A stretch of 36,431 bases of DNA from Terriglobia bacterium (GTDB taxonomy: Bacteria > Acidobacteriota > Vicinamibacteria > Vicinamibacterales > CAVVIG01). Every line of letters starts with the position of its first letter. The first letter of the stretch is position 1. The notes below the pieces were generated by a model. The model did no database searches. It was not told where the DNA came from and worked only from the letters and a program-made list of their open reading frames with translations. The stretch lies in contig JAIQFX010000053.1 of the NCBI GenBank assembly GCA_020073005.1, positions 1 through 36,431 on the forward strand. The letters run 5' to 3'. Both the position numbers and the translations under genes were made by a program. Positions 1 through 7,458 of the stretch are shown in pieces.

Positions 1-536
1 CGCTGCAGGATCGACGCGACCTCGTCCGTCGTCAGGCCGCGCAGCACGAAGACCTTCGAACGGGAGAGGAGCGCGGCGTTCACCTCGAATGACGGATTCT
101 CGGTCGTCGCCCCGATCAGCACGATGTCGCCGGATTCGACGCGCGGAAGAAATGCGTCCTGTTGGGACTTGTTGAAACGATGGATCTCGTCGATGAAGAC
201 GATCGTCCGGCGTCCGGTCGTCCGGCGCAGGCGCTCGGCCTCCGTCATCACGTCGCGGATCTCCTTGATGCCCGAGAGAACGGCGCTGAACGAGACGAAG
301 CGCGCCTTCGTCATGTCGGCGATGATGCGCGCGAGCGTCGTCTTGCCGGTGCCGGGCGGGCCCCACAGGATGATCGACTGCAGCAGATCGCGCTCGATGG
401 CTTCGCGCAGCGGCTTGCCCGGCGCGAGCAGCTCTTCCTGCCCGACGAACTCGTCGAAGGTGCGCGGCCGCATGCGTTCGGCGAGCGGCGACGGCGCGGC
501 GTTGGTGACGGGTTCGTCGGGAAAGAGAGAGTCCAT
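1..536 (-). CDS. rarA: Replication-associated recombination protein A (RarA/MgsA AAA+ ATPase), 3' part cut by window edge
   Basis: N-terminal 178 residues of a RarA/MgsA-family AAA+ ATPase, related to clamp loaders and acting at stalled replication forks. Start ATG at 536 gives MDSLFPDEP, a typical N-terminus for the family. Seen: Walker [10 protein letters not shown] (about residues 59-67), Walker [12 protein letters not shown] (111-121) and the sensor-1 stretch [13 protein letters not shown] (141-153) before the arginine region [10 protein letters not shown]. The family is about 430-450 residues, so roughly 60% lies beyond position 1. It is read leftward, away from the TrmH gene on the same strand; the heptamer repeat lies just upstream. 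Family assignment is confident because the ATENPSFE motif is diagnostic for the RarA group; physiological role is by family knowledge only. Confidence 0.95.
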   Translation of the reverse strand, partial: MDSLFPDEPVTNAAPSPLAERMRPRTFDEFVGQEELLAPGKPLREAIERDLLQSIILWGPPGTGKTTLARIIADMTKARFVSFSAVLSGIKEIRDVMTEAERLRRTTGRRTIVFIDEIHRFNKSQQDAFLPRVESGDIVLIGATTENPSFEVNAALLSRSKVFVLRGLTTDEVASILQ

Positions 537-539
537 GGG

Positions 540-567
540 AATTCAGAATTAAGAATTAAGAATTAAG
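540..567. repeat. Heptamer tandem repeat (AATTAAG)n
   Basis: Four consecutive 7-base units: AATTCAG once (540-546) then AATTAAG three times (547-567). The run is strongly AT-rich in GC-rich surroundings. It supplies the stop codon and last residues (LLNS) of the TrmH gene on the minus strand and lies just before the rarA start. Direct observation; function unknown. Confidence 0.85.
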
Positions 568-1365
568 AAGGCGCTGACGGCGCGCTTCGTACACGATCAG
601 CGCGGCGGTGACAGCGGCGTTGAGCGACTCGACCGGCGCCTGCATCGGAATCGTGACACGCTCGTCCGCGCTCGCGAGGAGCGCGGGATCGAGGCCCGAT
701 CCCTCGCTGCCGATGGCGATGGCGATCGGCGTCCGCAGGTCCACGTCGAACACCGAGCGCCCGTCGCGCGGGGCCGTCGCGATGATCCGGCATCCGCGCC
801 GGCGCAGTTCCGTCAAGGCCGCGGCCGTCCCGCCGGAGACGAGGGGTACACGCAACGCGCTGCCCATCGAGCCGCGCAGCGCCTTCCAGCCGAACGGATC
901 GGCGGACGTGCCGCTGACGATCACGCCGCTGGCGCCGCCGGCTTCGGCGACACGGACGATCGCGCCGAGATTCCCGGGATCCTGCACATCGATCGCCAGC
1001 ACGATGAGCGGGGCAGGCGTCGTGAAGAGTTGCGCCATCGACGCGGCCGGTCGATCGGCGAGCGCCACGATGGGGCTCGAGGACCGGACCGGACTCAACG
1101 CGGCCATCACGGGCGCGGTCGCGGTGACGACGTCGACCTTCGCGTCGCGCAGGCGGCCCACCAGCGCCGCGATGTCGCGGTCCGTGCCAACGTCGGCAGC
1201 GACCGCGGCGTCGCCGATGTGAAGGTGTGCGGCCAGCGCATCCGCAACGAGATGGACGCCGTCAAGCAGCATGACGGCCGCATCGCCGCGGGCCGCGGCG
1301 CGGTAGCGCGCCACGAGCGGATTCTGACGGCTGGTGATGCGTCGCACGCGGGACAAGGATAGCAC
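556..1365 (-). CDS. TrmH/SpoU-family RNA 2'-O-ribose methyltransferase
   Basis: SPOUT-class methyltransferase expected to methylate a ribose 2'-OH in rRNA or tRNA using SAM. Seen: N-terminal substrate-binding region beginning ITSRQNPLVARYRAAARG, then the three SPOUT motifs: DVQDPGNLGAIVRVAEA (motif 1), IAIGSEGSGLDP (motif 2) and IPMQAPVESLNAAVTAAL (motif 3), which together form the trefoil knot SAM site. GTG at 1365 gives 269 residues, normal for the family; TTG 1356 and GTG 1347 are in-frame alternatives and no clear Shine-Dalgarno decides between them. It is divergent from greA, with the start regions only about 40 bases apart. The C-terminus (LLNS) is encoded by the AATTAAG heptamer tract. 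Exact substrate (for example 23S G2251 versus others) cannot be told. Confidence 0.9.
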   Translation of the reverse strand: MLSLSRVRRITSRQNPLVARYRAAARGDAAVMLLDGVHLVADALAAHLHIGDAAVAADVGTDRDIAALVGRLRDAKVDVVTATAPVMAALSPVRSSSPIVALADRPAASMAQLFTTPAPLIVLAIDVQDPGNLGAIVRVAEAGGASGVIVSGTSADPFGWKALRGSMGSALRVPLVSGGTAAALTELRRRGCRIIATAPRDGRSVFDVDLRTPIAIAIGSEGSGLDPALLASADERVTIPMQAPVESLNAAVTAALIVYEARRQRLLNS

Positions 1366-1367
1366 TG

Positions 1368-1376
1368 TGGTACTAT
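1368..1376 (+). promoter_or_regulatory. Extended -10 promoter candidate for greA
   Basis: TGG followed by TACTAT forms an extended -10 element (TGN-TATAAT type). A start of transcription near 1383 would leave a leader of about 25 bases before the greA ATG at 1408. No good -35 hexamer is visible at the usual distance, as expected for extended -10 promoters. Inference from motif only. Confidence 0.45.
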
Positions 1377-1407
1377 TCGTCGGCGACCGGCGGTCGCATT
1401 GGAGATT

Positions 1408-1881
1408 ATGAAAGCGCGGCTGATCAAGAAGTTCGAGGACGAAATCCAGGCGCTGAATCACGAGCTGAAGCTCGAGCTGCCGAAGGAAATCAAGCGCGCG
1501 CGCGAGCTGGGCGACCTGCGTGAAAACGCGGAGTACCAGGCGGCCAAGGAACGGCAGCGCCTCGTCGAATCGCGCATCAGCATGCTGCAGAAGCGCGTCG
1601 CGGAGATCGCGCTGATCAACGTCGATCGCATTCCCAGGGATCGCGCGGGTTTCGGATCGACGCTCGAAGTCGTCGAGGGCAACGGCGACAAGCTGACCTT
1701 CCAGCTCGTCATGCCGGAGGACGCGAACGCCGAGAAGGGACTGATTTCCACGACGTCGCCGATCGGCCGCGCGTTCCTGAACAAGGAAGAAGGCGACACG
1801 GTGAAGGTCGTCACGCCCGGCGGCCAGCGCGAGTTCGAGATCGTCAAGCTGCTGACGATCCATGACGAAGCGGCGGGATGA
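1408..1881 (+). CDS. greA: Transcription elongation factor GreA
   Basis: Binds the RNA polymerase secondary channel and stimulates cleavage of backtracked transcripts. 157 residues, matching the usual length of about 158. Seen: N-terminal coiled coil (about residues 1-75) with the GreA signature LGDLRENAEYQAAKERQ, in which the acidic tip residues are retained (D, E), then the C-terminal FKBP-like domain with TSPIGRAFLNKEEGD and the closing VTPGGQREFEIVKL. Start ATG 1408 is preceded by GGAG at 1401-1404 (short spacing); an in-frame TTG at 1399 would add three residues. Its stop overlaps the next start (ATGA at 1878-1881), so the patatin-like gene is probably translationally coupled. Confidence 0.96.
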   Translation: MKARLIKKFEDEIQALNHELKLELPKEIKRARELGDLRENAEYQAAKERQRLVESRISMLQKRVAEIALINVDRIPRDRAGFGSTLEVVEGNGDKLTFQLVMPEDANAEKGLISTTSPIGRAFLNKEEGDTVKVVTPGGQREFEIVKLLTIHDEAAG

Positions 1882-3290
1882 GCGATCGCGCCGACGGTCC
1901 GACCGAACCCTATTCCCCACAACGTCGCACTGCGCTTGTCCTGGCCGGATCGGGAACGGCCGGGGCCTATCACGCGGGCGTCGTCCGCGCGCTGCACGAA
2001 GCGGGCGTGAAGCTCGATCTGGTCGCGGGCCGCGGCGTGGGGGTGGTGGGCGCGCTGTTTGTCGCGATCGACGGCGCGCATCGCCTGTGGGACGACAAAG
2101 GCCTCTGGCGCGCGCCGGTCGTGGCGACGCTCTACGGCTGGCGCGCCGCGCCGCGCGTGATTGCGGCCGCGCTCGCGGCCGCCCTCGCGCTCGTCGCCGT
2201 GCCGATCGCCGCCGTCGCGCTCGGCCTCGTCGTGTTCCCGATCGATTTCGTTCTCAAGATGGCCGGCGCGGGCGGCGCCTCGGGCCTGGTCGGCGCGTAT
2301 CTGCGCGCGGCCGACGCGGCATTCGCGCCGGCGGCGCTGCCGACGTGGCTGCCGCGACTCGTGCTGCTGGTGCTCGGCATCGCCGGCCTCGTCGCCTGCG
2401 GCGCCGGAATCGCCGAGAGCCGCGAGCGCGGGCGCGGCGGGTGGTGGTGGCGCGGCGTGCGGCCGCCGCTGTCGGCGAAGAGCGCGATCGATCAGTGCTG
2501 GCGCGTCCTCTGGGATCTCGTCGGCGGAGCGGCGCAGGTGACGCAGCCGTCGCCCGAGGATCTCGGGCGACGCTACGCCGATCTGCTGGCGGAGAACATC
2601 GGGCAGCCCGGCTTCTGCGAGCTCGTGATCACGGCGCACGACGCCGACGCGCATCGCGATCTGATTTTCGCGCTCGTCGACGAGAGCCGGCGGTCCGGGT
2701 TGATTCGCCGGTCGACGAGCGAGGCCGCGGACGCGCGGAGAGCGGAAGTGCTCGATCTCGCGGGCGTGGACCGCGATCGCCTCGCCGACGCCGTGGCCGG
2801 CGCGCTCACGGTGCCGCTGGCCACCGAGTGGCAGACGCTGACGTTCGCGCCGGACTCGTTCTGGCGGGGAGAAACGCACCGGCTGTGCGATCGACCGGCG
2901 AGCTTGATTCGGCTCCTCGACGAGCTGATCGACCTGGGCGTCGAGCAACTGGTGCTGGTCTCGGCGGCGCCGCAGGCCGCGGGACCGCACGCGCTGTCGG
3001 ACGCGCGGCTCGACTGCCGCGGCCGGCTCGGCGAGTACATGCAGTCGGCCGAGGCCGCCATCGTCCGCGACGCGACGACGACGACCGGCGGCGTGCGCAT
3101 CTTCACGATCCGGCCGGTCCATAACCCGATTGGACCGTTCGATTTCAGCGGCGGCTACGATGATCGATCGCATCGCGCGCAGGGCCTCGACGAGCTGATG
3201 AACCGGGGCTACGCCGACGCGTACCATCAATTCGTCGAGCCGGTGGTCGGCGCCAGTGGCGAGCGCGTGGGAAGTGTGAGGAGCCTATGA
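1878..3290 (+). CDS. Patatin-like membrane protein lacking the nucleophile serine
   Basis: 470 residues. The N-terminus carries the patatin glycine-rich loop GSGTAGAYHAGVVRAL (residues 24-39), normally the oxyanion hole. At the nucleophile elbow, where patatins have G-x-S-x-G, the sequence reads G51-R-G53-V-G55, so Ser is replaced by Gly; no convincing DG[G/A] catalytic aspartate follows either. Two to three hydrophobic stretches (about residues 93-130 and 155-176) suggest membrane anchoring, unlike soluble patatins. The C-terminal half is unrecognised. Overlaps greA (ATGA) and the downstream PLP enzyme (ATGA at 3287-3290), so it sits inside a three-gene operon. Expected to be inactive as a lipase (inference); it may bind lipid or act as a scaffold. 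Family call is moderate. Confidence 0.7.
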   Translation: MSDRADGPTEPYSPQRRTALVLAGSGTAGAYHAGVVRALHEAGVKLDLVAGRGVGVVGALFVAIDGAHRLWDDKGLWRAPVVATLYGWRAAPRVIAAALAAALALVAVPIAAVALGLVVFPIDFVLKMAGAGGASGLVGAYLRAADAAFAPAALPTWLPRLVLLVLGIAGLVACGAGIAESRERGRGGWWWRGVRPPLSAKSAIDQCWRVLWDLVGGAAQVTQPSPEDLGRRYADLLAENIGQPGFCELVITAHDADAHRDLIFALVDESRRSGLIRRSTSEAADARRAEVLDLAGVDRDRLADAVAGALTVPLATEWQTLTFAPDSFWRGETHRLCDRPASLIRLLDELIDLGVEQLVLVSAAPQAAGPHALSDARLDCRGRLGEYMQSAEAAIVRDATTTTGGVRIFTIRPVHNPIGPFDFSGGYDDRSHRAQGLDELMNRGYADAYHQFVEPVVGASGERVGSVRSL

Positions 3291-4453
3291 AAGGTCCTGC
3301 GACGGAGTTGATCCACGCCGGCGAAGTCGAGCACGGCGACGCCGTGCCGCTGACGACGCCGATCTACGAGACCAGCACGTTCGTGTTCGAGAACGCGCAG
3401 GAAGTGCTGGACTACAACGAGGGCCGATCGTCGAAGTACCTCTACTCCCGCTACGCGAACCCGACGATCGTCAGCGTCGAGCAGAAGCTGGCCGTGCTCG
3501 ACCGCGCGGAGTCGGCACTGGTGTTCTCGTCGGGCCAGGGCGCGACGACGACGATTCTGATGGCCCACCTGAAGGCGGGCGACGAGATCATCTGTGGCGC
3601 GGCGATCTACGGCGGGACGCTGCATTTGCTGCACGATCTCCTGGTGAACTTCGGCATCACGACGCGGTTCGTGTCGCTCGACGACCTGGCGAACCTCGAT
3701 CGCGTCTTCACGCCGCGGACGAAAGCCGTCTGGTTCGAGTCGCCCATCAATCCCACGCTGCGCTGCGTCGACATCGGGCGCGTCGCCGGCGCCTGCCGCG
3801 CCCGGGGCGTCCTGTCCGTGATCGACAACACGTTCGCGTGCCCGATCAATCAGCAGCCGCTCGCGCTCGGCGTCGATCTGTCGATGCAGAGCGCCACGAA
3901 GTACCTCAACGGCCACAGCGACGTCACCGGCGGCGTCGTGACCGGGCCGCGCGCCCTGGTGGCGCCGATCGAAAAAGCGCGGCGGCTGCTGGGGACCGTG
4001 ATGGATCCCTATCCGGCCTACGCGCTCGGCCGCGGCCTGAAGACGCTGCCGCTGCGCGTGGCGCGCCACAACGCCAACGCGCAGGCCGTCGCTGAATTTC
4101 TGGCGAAGGACACGCGCGTCAGCTGCGTCTACTATCCGGGTCTGCCGTCGCATCCGGATCACGAGATCGCGAAACGGCAGATGCTCGGCTTCGGCGGCAT
4201 GGTGTGCTTCGATCTGGGCGGCCAGTACGATCGCGCGGCCGGCTGCTACGACCGGTTGAAGCTCGTGACGCGCGCGGCCAGTCTGGGCGGCGTCGAGAGC
4301 CTGGTGAGCATGCCGGTGCTGACGTCGCAGTACGGGCATACCGATGAGCAACTCAAAGAGGCGGGCGTCACGCGAGGGATGTTGAGGCTTTCGGTCGGCC
4401 TCGAGGATCCGCCGGATCTGATCGCCGACCTCGATCAAGCCTTGGGAACGTAG
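3287..4453 (+). CDS. Trans-sulfuration PLP enzyme (cystathionine gamma-synthase / O-acylhomoserine sulfhydrylase / methionine gamma-lyase family)
   Basis: 388-residue Cys/Met-metabolism PLP-dependent enzyme, fold type I. Seen: YSRYANPT (about 53-60; Tyr and Arg that bind the phosphate of the neighbouring subunit's PLP), SSGQGAT loop (81-87), IYGGT (107-111; Tyr108 stacks on the PLP ring), DNTFACP (180-186) and the Schiff-base lysine in SATKYLNGHSD (Lys205). Length is standard. These motifs place it in the family but cannot separate cystathionine gamma-synthase, gamma-lyase, O-acetylhomoserine sulfhydrylase or methionine gamma-lyase. Start ATG overlaps the stop of the patatin-like gene by 4 bases. 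It ends in front of a GAAGG-rich repeat shared with the convergent DHH gene. Confidence 0.92.
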   Translation: MKGPATELIHAGEVEHGDAVPLTTPIYETSTFVFENAQEVLDYNEGRSSKYLYSRYANPTIVSVEQKLAVLDRAESALVFSSGQGATTTILMAHLKAGDEIICGAAIYGGTLHLLHDLLVNFGITTRFVSLDDLANLDRVFTPRTKAVWFESPINPTLRCVDIGRVAGACRARGVLSVIDNTFACPINQQPLALGVDLSMQSATKYLNGHSDVTGGVVTGPRALVAPIEKARRLLGTVMDPYPAYALGRGLKTLPLRVARHNANAQAVAEFLAKDTRVSCVYYPGLPSHPDHEIAKRQMLGFGGMVCFDLGGQYDRAAGCYDRLKLVTRAASLGGVESLVSMPVLTSQYGHTDEQLKEAGVTRGMLRLSVGLEDPPDLIADLDQALGT

Positions 4454-4541
4454 AAGTGTGAAGGCAAAAGGCAGAAGGATCTAACGGGTCTTTACTTCCT
4501 CACCTTCACTTCTGCCTTCTCCCTTCTGACTTCTTCCTTCT
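4452..4541. repeat. GAAGG/CTTCC heptad-like repeat between convergent genes, with terminator-like inverted repeats
   Basis: Purine-rich units (GAAGGCA, GCAGAAGG) on the left face the mirror CTTCT/CCTTC units on the right. AGAAGTGTGAAGG (4452-4464) can pair with CCTTCACTTCT (4503-4513), and GGCAGAAG (4470-4477) with CTTCTGCC (4509-4516). Its right part encodes the Lys/Glu/Gly/Arg-rich tail of the DHH protein. It may act as a bidirectional terminator; no U tract is clear. Confidence 0.5.
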
Positions 4542-5944
4542 TTGGTCCCGTCGTGCGCGAGGAATTCGTGCGCGAGGGCCTGCAGGCGCCCCGTCATCGC
4601 GACGGGCTCGACGGCGCCGAATTTGGCCTCGAACGCGCGGACGGGAACGACCGCCTTGGCCATCGCGCGGTGCCCGCCGGCGCTGCCGATGTCCGCGAAG
4701 AAGCGCCGCACGAACTCGCCCGCGTTCTTCGAGTAGCCCAGATTCCTCACCGAGATGATCAGCGTCTCGTTGACCACGCCCGCGATCACGGTCCACTTCG
4801 CGTCCTCGAGCTGCAGAAAGAAGTCGGCCACGTACGGGATGAAATCCTCGCGCAGTGAGGCCCCGAGGAACGCGCAGAAGACCTGGTCCTGGAGCGACCC
4901 GCCGCGGAACGCTTTCATCACGTACTCGAGCCGCTCGAGCGTGATTTCGGCGCCTTCCATCTTGCGAATCAGCGCGGCGTCGGCCAGCGGATACAGGTAC
5001 GAGAAGGCTTCGAGATCCACGCGATTGGTCTGCCGGTTGAAGAACAACGTGTCCGACTTGATCGCGTAGAGCATCGCCGTCGCGACCCGCTCGGAGATGT
5101 TGACGTCGACCGCGCGCAGGTGCTCGGTGAGGATCGTCGATGTCGATCCGTAGTCCGGCCTGATGTCCTTGAACACCGACGTGTAGCCCGGCTGCTCGGG
5201 GTGGTGGTCGATCACGAGATCGGCGCGATCGATGAGGCCGCCGAAGTAATGGGGCTGGACGTCGACCATCGCCACGCGATCGAATTCCTTCAGCGATTCC
5301 GGTGTGATCTCCTCGACGTGGATGTCGAGCAGGCTCGCCATCCGCAGATTCTCCGGCCGCGTGACGCCGTGAATCGCGCCGAGAATCGCCGTCGTGCGGG
5401 TCCGGTGGAGCACGTTGCGCAGCGCGAGACCGCTGGCCATCGCATCGGGGTCGGGATCGTTGTGGAGGACGATCAGAACCTTGTCCGCATCGGCGAAGTA
5501 GCGCTGGTACTGCAGCACGCGCGCGCGGCTGAGCGAGCGGCTGAACTCGGTCAGCAGCGGGCCGCCGAACAGCTCCGACATCGAGAGGTACGCGACGTCC
5601 GGGAAGTCCGCGCGAAGTTCCTCGGCCCGCTTGCTGGTCGCTTCCCTGCCGACGCCGAGGACGTAGACGAGCGCGCCGCCGGCGTCGCGGACGGCTTCCA
5701 GCGTCTTGCGCAGGCCGCGGCGGCCATCGTCTTCGATGATGACGCACGTGCCGGGCCCGAGGTCGGCTTTGACGTAGGTGTCGGTGCGGCGCGGGTCGCC
5801 CGCCGACACGGTGACGCCGGCGTCGGTCAGACGCCTGGCGAGCGGGCGATTCTCGACGATGAACTCGACGTCGAAGCCGGGCAGCAGGATTTCATCCAGC
5901 ATCCTGATGACGAGTTCGTTCTGACAAACCGCTAGACACCGCAT
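4481..5944 (-). CDS. DHH-family phosphoesterase with N-terminal TrkA-N-like domain
   Basis: 487 residues. Residues 1-130 resemble a Rossmann-like TrkA-N domain (opening RCLAVCQNELVIRMLDE). Then comes a DHH/DHHA1 phosphoesterase: HNDPDPDA (161-168, metal-binding), VDVQPH (227-232), the signature IDHHPE (245-250) and the DHHA1 glycine loop GSAGGHRAMA near the end. The family hydrolyses phosphodiesters or short nucleotides (NrnA/RecJ-like, cyclic dinucleotides or oligoribonucleotides); the substrate is not determinable here. ATG 5944 fits a 1-residue-step family start and lies 18 bases below a perfect TATAAT. The last about 20 residues (EGRSQKGEGRSEGEE) are low-complexity and come from the intergenic repeat. 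Confidence 0.88.
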   Translation of the reverse strand: MRCLAVCQNELVIRMLDEILLPGFDVEFIVENRPLARRLTDAGVTVSAGDPRRTDTYVKADLGPGTCVIIEDDGRRGLRKTLEAVRDAGGALVYVLGVGREATSKRAEELRADFPDVAYLSMSELFGGPLLTEFSRSLSRARVLQYQRYFADADKVLIVLHNDPDPDAMASGLALRNVLHRTRTTAILGAIHGVTRPENLRMASLLDIHVEEITPESLKEFDRVAMVDVQPHYFGGLIDRADLVIDHHPEQPGYTSVFKDIRPDYGSTSTILTEHLRAVDVNISERVATAMLYAIKSDTLFFNRQTNRVDLEAFSYLYPLADAALIRKMEGAEITLERLEYVMKAFRGGSLQDQVFCAFLGASLREDFIPYVADFFLQLEDAKWTVIAGVVNETLIISVRNLGYSKNAGEFVRRFFADIGSAGGHRAMAKAVVPVRAFEAKFGAVEPVAMTGRLQALAHEFLAHDGTKEGRSQKGEGRSEGEEVKTR

Positions 5945-5961
5945 CCAGGTACCAACCGCTA

Positions 5962-5967
5962 ATTATA
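5962..5967 (-). promoter_or_regulatory. -10 box TATAAT upstream of the DHH phosphoesterase gene
   Basis: Perfect consensus TATAAT on the minus strand, giving a predicted transcript start near 5955 and a leader of about 11 bases before ATG 5944. No matching -35 was found at 17 bases. Confidence 0.5.
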
Positions 5968-6013
5968 CGCCTCGCAGTGGCGGAAGATATCGTCGCGGTA
6001 GTAGAGTGGCGTC

Positions 6014-6961
6014 GTGCCGAACCGTGAACCACACCGCGTGTTCCTGGTGATCTTCGTGTTCTTTGTGGTTCCGGCCTTCTTCGGTGCCATCCTCCGTGGC
6101 TCGCAGCAAGTCCCTGTCTTCCGAACCGGCATCGACCTCGTCAATCTCGGCGTCACCGTCACGGACAAGAAGGGCGTCCTCGTCACCGATCTGAAAGCGG
6201 AGGACTTCGAGATCCTGGAAGACGGGCGCAAGCAAACCGTCCGTTACTTCTCCGCCGGCGATCGCCCGGCCGATGCGCCGGCGCTCGCGATGCACCTCGG
6301 CCTGCTGCTCGACGTCAGCGACAGCATGGGCGAGGACATGAGCTTCAGCAAGACCGCGTCGATCAAGTTCCTCAACATGCTGACCGACGCGGTGGACATC
6401 ACGGTCGTCGACTTCGACACGGAGGTCCGCACGGCGCGGTACAGCCAGAGCGAGTTCGCGCGCCTCATCGAGCGCATCCGCCAGAAGAAGGCGGCGGGGA
6501 ACACGGCGCTCTACGACGCGATTGGCACGTACCTCGACGGCGCGGCCGGCCAGGACGGCCGGAAGATCATGCTCTTGTATACCGACGGCGGCGACAACCA
6601 GAGCTCGCTGGGATACGGCGAGTTGATGAACCTGCTGAAGGCGTCCGACGTGACGGTGTACGCGATCGGTGAGCTCGAGCATCAGTCGGCGACGACGAAG
6701 ACGCAGCAGCGCATGATCCTCCAGCAGATCGCCGACGTCACCGGCGGCCAGGCGTTTTTTCCGACGGCGGTGAAGGAGCTCGACAACGTCTATGCGAAGG
6801 TGCTCGCGGAGATCCGCGCGCAGTACACGCTCGGGTATTCGTCCACCAACGAGAAGACGGACGGCGCCTGGCGGAAGGTGGACGTCAAGATCGTCCGCAA
6901 GGACGCCAAGGACTTGCGGCTGCGCTCGCGGAAGGGGTACTTCGGACTCTTCAAGAAGTAG
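6014..6961 (+). CDS. VWFA-related acidobacterial secreted protein
   Basis: 315 residues with a hydrophobic N-terminus (FLVIFVFFVVPAFFGA, residues 10-25), a signal peptide or anchor. A domain with DLVNLGVTVTDKKGVLVTDLKAEDFEILEDG (about 41-71) then precedes a von Willebrand A domain with the MIDAS motif DVSDS (D100, S102, S104) and the second acidic loop YTDGGDN. The combination of 'VTDLxxxDFxxxEDGxxQ' and VWA is the acidobacterial VWFA-related family; the C-terminus has the family ending YTLGYSSTN...RKGYF. Probably exported and involved in protein or metal-dependent binding at the envelope. GTG 6014 is the chosen start; GTG 6038 is possible. The signal-peptide DNA resembles a dispersed 'TTCGTGTTCTTTGTGGTT' repeat (see findings). 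Confidence 0.88.
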   Translation: MPNREPHRVFLVIFVFFVVPAFFGAILRGSQQVPVFRTGIDLVNLGVTVTDKKGVLVTDLKAEDFEILEDGRKQTVRYFSAGDRPADAPALAMHLGLLLDVSDSMGEDMSFSKTASIKFLNMLTDAVDITVVDFDTEVRTARYSQSEFARLIERIRQKKAAGNTALYDAIGTYLDGAAGQDGRKIMLLYTDGGDNQSSLGYGELMNLLKASDVTVYAIGELEHQSATTKTQQRMILQQIADVTGGQAFFPTAVKELDNVYAKVLAEIRAQYTLGYSSTNEKTDGAWRKVDVKIVRKDAKDLRLRSRKGYFGLFKK

Positions 6962-7106
6962 CGACTGAAGAAACTGCCAGCTGCGCCGGTCGCGCGGTTC
7001 GCAAAATCCGCCATGTTCGATCCGCTCCACTCGATCGCTGAGCGAAGTTCAGGCGCAATTTCGCCGGACGCCCGGATGGCATCGCGTTGGCAGTACAGAC
7101 GATGCT

Positions 7107-7400
7107 ATGATTCGTCATCCTCGCACGCGGATGACCGTCGCCCAGCTCAAACGCCACATGGATCGGCGGTTCGACCATCTCGAGCGAACCAAGGCCGACA
7201 GGTCTGACCTCAAGCGCTTCGCGACGAAGACTGACACGGAGCGCGGGTTCGCACGCCTCGACGCCAAGCTCGACGGCGTCCTGGCCGTGGTCCTGAGCAT
7301 TCGCGACACCCTGGACCGCGTCGCCGACGAGCACGACCGTCGAATTTCGGACCTGGAGCGGCACGTCTTCGGGCAGGGTCGCCTCTTCCCCGAAGCCTGA
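7107..7400 (+). CDS. Small coiled-coil hypothetical protein
   Basis: 97 residues, highly charged. Heptad-like pattern with alternating Leu/Val ([25 protein letters not shown], then [38 protein letters not shown]) predicts a helical coiled coil. No signal peptide or membrane segment. ATG 7107 is chosen; an in-frame ATG at residue 9 ([11 protein letters not shown]) is an alternative. It stands alone between the VWFA gene and uvrB, with codon use like its neighbours, so it is probably a real gene, but function is unknown. Confidence 0.65.
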   Translation: MIRHPRTRMTVAQLKRHMDRRFDHLERTKADRSDLKRFATKTDTERGFARLDAKLDGVLAVVLSIRDTLDRVADEHDRRISDLERHVFGQGRLFPEA

Positions 7401-7438
7401 CGCGTTCGGTCAGCCCCTAGCCCGGAGCCTGCGGCCTC

Positions 7439-7447
7439 TGGTACGAT
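7439..7447 (+). promoter_or_regulatory. Extended -10 promoter giving a near-leaderless uvrB transcript
   Basis: TGG followed by TACGAT is an extended -10 like the greA one. Transcription would begin about 7454-7455, leaving a leader of only about four to five bases before ATG 7459. No Shine-Dalgarno sequence precedes this ATG, consistent with leaderless initiation. Inference. Confidence 0.4.
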
Positions 7448-7458
7448 TGCCAGTTCCC

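Noticed and set aside
556-1920. A single 454-residue minus-strand protein covering the TrmH gene and beyond
   Set aside because: Only the last 269 residues match TrmH; the front part runs antisense through greA.
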